Below, piece by piece: positions 7,222 to 8,988 of a DNA stretch of 8,988 nt. The notes under the pieces were generated by a model, which was not told the DNA's origin, did no database searches, and worked only from the letters and a program-made list of their open reading frames with translations. The stretch covers positions 1-8,988 of the forward strand of contig JAUVIJ010000068.1 in NCBI GenBank assembly GCA_030592835.1, written 5' to 3'. A program made the position numbers and the translations under genes. Origin of the DNA: Candidatus Cloacimonadota bacterium. Lineage in GTDB: Bacteria; Cloacimonadota; Cloacimonadia; Cloacimonadales; TCS61. How positions within the stretch are numbered: position 1 is the stretch's first letter; every line of letters begins with the position of its first letter.

Positions 7222-7226
7222 TTACA

Positions 7227-8825
7227 ATGAAGAAACTGCTGTTATTGGGAGATGAAGCAGTTGCACAGGGAGCTCTGGATTCAGGATTATCAGGAGCTTA
7301 CGGCTATCCCGGGACACCAGCGACAGAAATTATCGAATATATACAGAGAAGTCCCGATGCGATCGAACGTAATGTCCACATGACCTGGTCTGCTAATGAA
7401 AAAACTGCTCTTGAAGAGGCGCTGGGAATGTCTTATGCCGGAAAGCGGACCCTGGTGACAATGAAACACGTTGGACTTAACGTTGCTGCTGATCCTTTTA
7501 TGAATTCTGCATTAACCGGTGCCAATGGTGGTGTGATAGTAACAGTTGCCGATGATCCTTCGATGCATTCCTCTCAGAATGAACAGGATTCGAGATACTA
7601 TGGACAATTTGCCATGTTGCCGGTATTGGAGCCGACTAACCAGCAGGAAGCCTATGATATGCCCCGATATGGATTCACCCTTTCTGAAAAGTATAAAATC
7701 CCAGTTCTATTAAGATTAACGACTCGCTTAGCTCATTCCAGGGCAGGTGTAAAAAGACAGGATATTCTACCGGAAAATGGATTAAACAAACCTGAAGATC
7801 CAAATCAATTCATGCTGTTACCGTCTTTTGCCAGGAAAAAGTATAAACGGCATTTAAATATCCAAAAAGATCTGGTAGCAGAATCCGAAAATTCTCCTTT
7901 CAATATTTATTTTGAAGGAGAAGATAAAGGCAAAGGTATAATAGCTTGTGGACTTACATATAATTATCTGATGGAGAATTATGGCGAAAACAAATGCCCC
8001 TATCCAGTCCTTAAAATTGGACAATATCCGCTTCCTCGAAATAAAATAGAAAAAATTGTCAGTGAATGTGAGCAAATAATTGTTATTGAAGAAGGAATGC
8101 CCCTGGTTGAAGATGCGTTAAGGGGCTATCTGGATAAAGGCAAACGGATCCATGGCAGGATGGATAATACGTTTCCCAGAGACGGGGAACTGAATCCGAG
8201 TATTGTCAGTAAAGGTCTTGGCCTGAGCGATAATAAGAATGTTAATATTCCCGAAATCGTAGCTAAGAGACCGCCAGCTTTGTGTGTAGGCTGTCCTCAT
8301 GCTGATACCTATAAAGTCTTGAATGAAGTCCTGAAAGAATTCGGTCGAGGTCATGTATTTGCTGATATTGGCTGCTACACTCTGGGATTTCTACCACCTT
8401 ATTCAGCAATCAGTACCTGTGTAGATATGGGAGCATCGCTTTCCATGGCAATAGGCGCAGCCGATGCCGGATTATTCCCTGCAATTGCCGTAATCGGTGA
8501 TTCTACTTTCGGACATTCCGGAATGACTCCTCTTTTGGATGCTGTTGTCACTGGGTCCAATATTGTTGTCCTCATACTCGATAATTCAATTGTAGCTATG
8601 ACCGGAATGCAGCAATCCCAGGTAGAAGGCAGGATAGAACAGATCTGTTCAGGACTGGGAGTGTCGGAGGATCATATTCGTGTGATTACACCACTTTCAC
8701 GACATTTCGAAGAGAATGTAAGGGTTATAAAGGAAGAAATTGTTTATAAGGGAGTATCTGTAGTGATTCCGCGTCGTCCTTGTATTCACGTATACAAGAA
8801 AACGAAAACAAGGAGCACAAAATGA
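7227..8825 (+). CDS. iorA: Indolepyruvate:ferredoxin oxidoreductase alpha subunit, short form without ferredoxin domain
   Basis: Thiamine-diphosphate subunit of the anaerobic 2-oxoacid oxidoreductase that turns indolepyruvate and other aryl-pyruvates into aryl-acetyl-CoA, CO2 and reduced ferredoxin. The protein has 532 residues. The N-terminal pyrimidine-binding half shows GDEAVAQGAL (8-17), GYPGTPATE (26-34), WSANEKTALEEALG (54-67) with the likely cofactor-contacting Glu, and TMKHVGLNVAADP (78-90). A middle transketolase-C-like region has VIEEG (286-290). The C-terminal half shows CVGCPH (353-358), ADIGCYTLG (379-387), the thiamine-diphosphate signature GDSTFGHSGM (424-433) and LDNSIVAMTGMQ (451-462). 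It stops after IPRRPCIHVYKK. Classical IorA continues for about 80-100 residues with two CxxCxxCxxxCP clusters; these are absent. No frameshift is implied, because iorB begins within the stop codon (ATGA). The substrate class is inferred from family similarity. Confidence 0.93.
   Translation: MKKLLLLGDEAVAQGALDSGLSGAYGYPGTPATEIIEYIQRSPDAIERNVHMTWSANEKTALEEALGMSYAGKRTLVTMKHVGLNVAADPFMNSALTGANGGVIVTVADDPSMHSSQNEQDSRYYGQFAMLPVLEPTNQQEAYDMPRYGFTLSEKYKIPVLLRLTTRLAHSRAGVKRQDILPENGLNKPEDPNQFMLLPSFARKKYKRHLNIQKDLVAESENSPFNIYFEGEDKGKGIIACGLTYNYLMENYGENKCPYPVLKIGQYPLPRNKIEKIVSECEQIIVIEEGMPLVEDALRGYLDKGKRIHGRMDNTFPRDGELNPSIVSKGLGLSDNKNVNIPEIVAKRPPALCVGCPHADTYKVLNEVLKEFGRGHVFADIGCYTLGFLPPYSAISTCVDMGASLSMAIGAADAGLFPAIAVIGDSTFGHSGMTPLLDAVVTGSNIVVLILDNSIVAMTGMQQSQVEGRIEQICSGLGVSEDHIRVITPLSRHFEENVRVIKEEIVYKGVSVVIPRRPCIHVYKKTKTRSTK
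8810..8815 (+). promoter_or_regulatory. Ribosome binding site of iorB inside the end of iorA
   Basis: AAGGAG lies 6 bases before ATG 8822, an ideal distance. Its place within the last iorA codons, with the ATGA overlap, supports coupled synthesis of the two subunits. Confidence 0.75.
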
Positions 8826-8988
8826 AAAAAGATATTATTTTATCCGGTGTAGGAGGACAGGGGATTTTATCGATTGCAGCAATAATCGGTTATGCAGCTA
8901 TAGAATCAAATTATCATCTTAAACAGGCAGAAGTACATGGAATGTCACAACGGGGCGGGGATGTTCAATCTCATCTCAGGTATTCCAG
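8822..8988 (+). CDS. iorB: Indolepyruvate:ferredoxin oxidoreductase beta subunit (partial, C-terminus off window)
   Basis: The first 55 codons are present and the frame is open to the right edge. The N-terminus MKKDIILSGVGGQGILSIA carries the glycine-rich GVGGQG motif of the gamma-type domain of 2-oxoacid:ferredoxin oxidoreductases. The later KQAEVHGMSQRGGDVQSHLR (34-53) is the family hallmark that contributes to the CoA and subunit interface. In IorB this domain makes up the whole protein, usually about 190-200 residues, so roughly a quarter is visible. It overlaps iorA by four bases. Other enzymes, such as 2-oxoglutarate oxidoreductase gamma subunits, share this domain, but the pairing with IorA settles the assignment. 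Confidence 0.92.
   Translation, partial: MKKDIILSGVGGQGILSIAAIIGYAAIESNYHLKQAEVHGMSQRGGDVQSHLRYS

Noticed and set aside
7854..8354. Two minus-strand open frames of 73 and 78 codons within iorA
   Set aside because: They are antisense to conserved catalytic and middle regions of iorA and show no recognisable motif.
8760..8825. Premature end of iorA as a frameshift or pseudogene
   Set aside because: The iorB start with a good ribosome site overlaps the stop codon, and iorB coding sequence follows directly, leaving no room for a lost ferredoxin domain in any frame.

Overview
The window reads as a piece of a chromosome from an anaerobic, moderately AT-rich bacterium. It has two transcription units that diverge from a 154-base gap at 7073-7226. 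The standard genetic code fits: TAA and TGA both end genes at family-typical C-termini. The presence of an indolepyruvate:ferredoxin oxidoreductase (iorAB) points to anaerobic amino-acid metabolism. The short form of IorA, the tilS-hpt-ftsH order and the ~40% GC are compatible with the FCB side of the bacterial tree (for example Cloacimonadota or Bacteroidota relatives). This taxonomic guess is inference and is weak.

Minus strand, read from 7072 down to the left edge: tilS (tRNA-Ile lysidine synthetase), hpt (hypoxanthine phosphoribosyltransferase), ftsH (membrane AAA+ zinc protease), hslV and hslU (peptidase and unfoldase of the HslUV protease), a small MTH938-family protein, and the first 261 codons of a beta-class DNA methyltransferase that runs off the window. 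Gaps are tiny (0 to 14 bases) or the genes overlap: TAAATG for hpt/ftsH, TAATG for hslU/MTH938, and one base between tilS and hpt. The seven genes therefore look like one operon with coupled translation. It joins decoding fidelity, purine salvage and two ATP-dependent proteases for membrane and soluble protein quality control. The methyltransferase is clearly more AT-rich than the genes before it and looks like a later addition.

Plus strand, 7227 to the right edge: iorA and the start of iorB, overlapping by four bases (ATGA). Together they oxidise aryl-pyruvates (from Trp, Phe, Tyr) to aryl-acetyl-CoA with reduction of ferredoxin. This IorA has the thiamine-diphosphate catalytic parts but no C-terminal 2x[4Fe-4S] domain.

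No RNA genes, insertion sequences, CRISPR arrays or clear terminators were found. No stretch longer than 300 bases lacks a gene. The most notable points are the AT-rich, poly-A-tract-bearing methyltransferase at the operon end, the ferredoxin-less IorA, and an arginine in the FtsH Walker A motif. Most of the window is conserved housekeeping DNA, and I see no convincing new system inside it.
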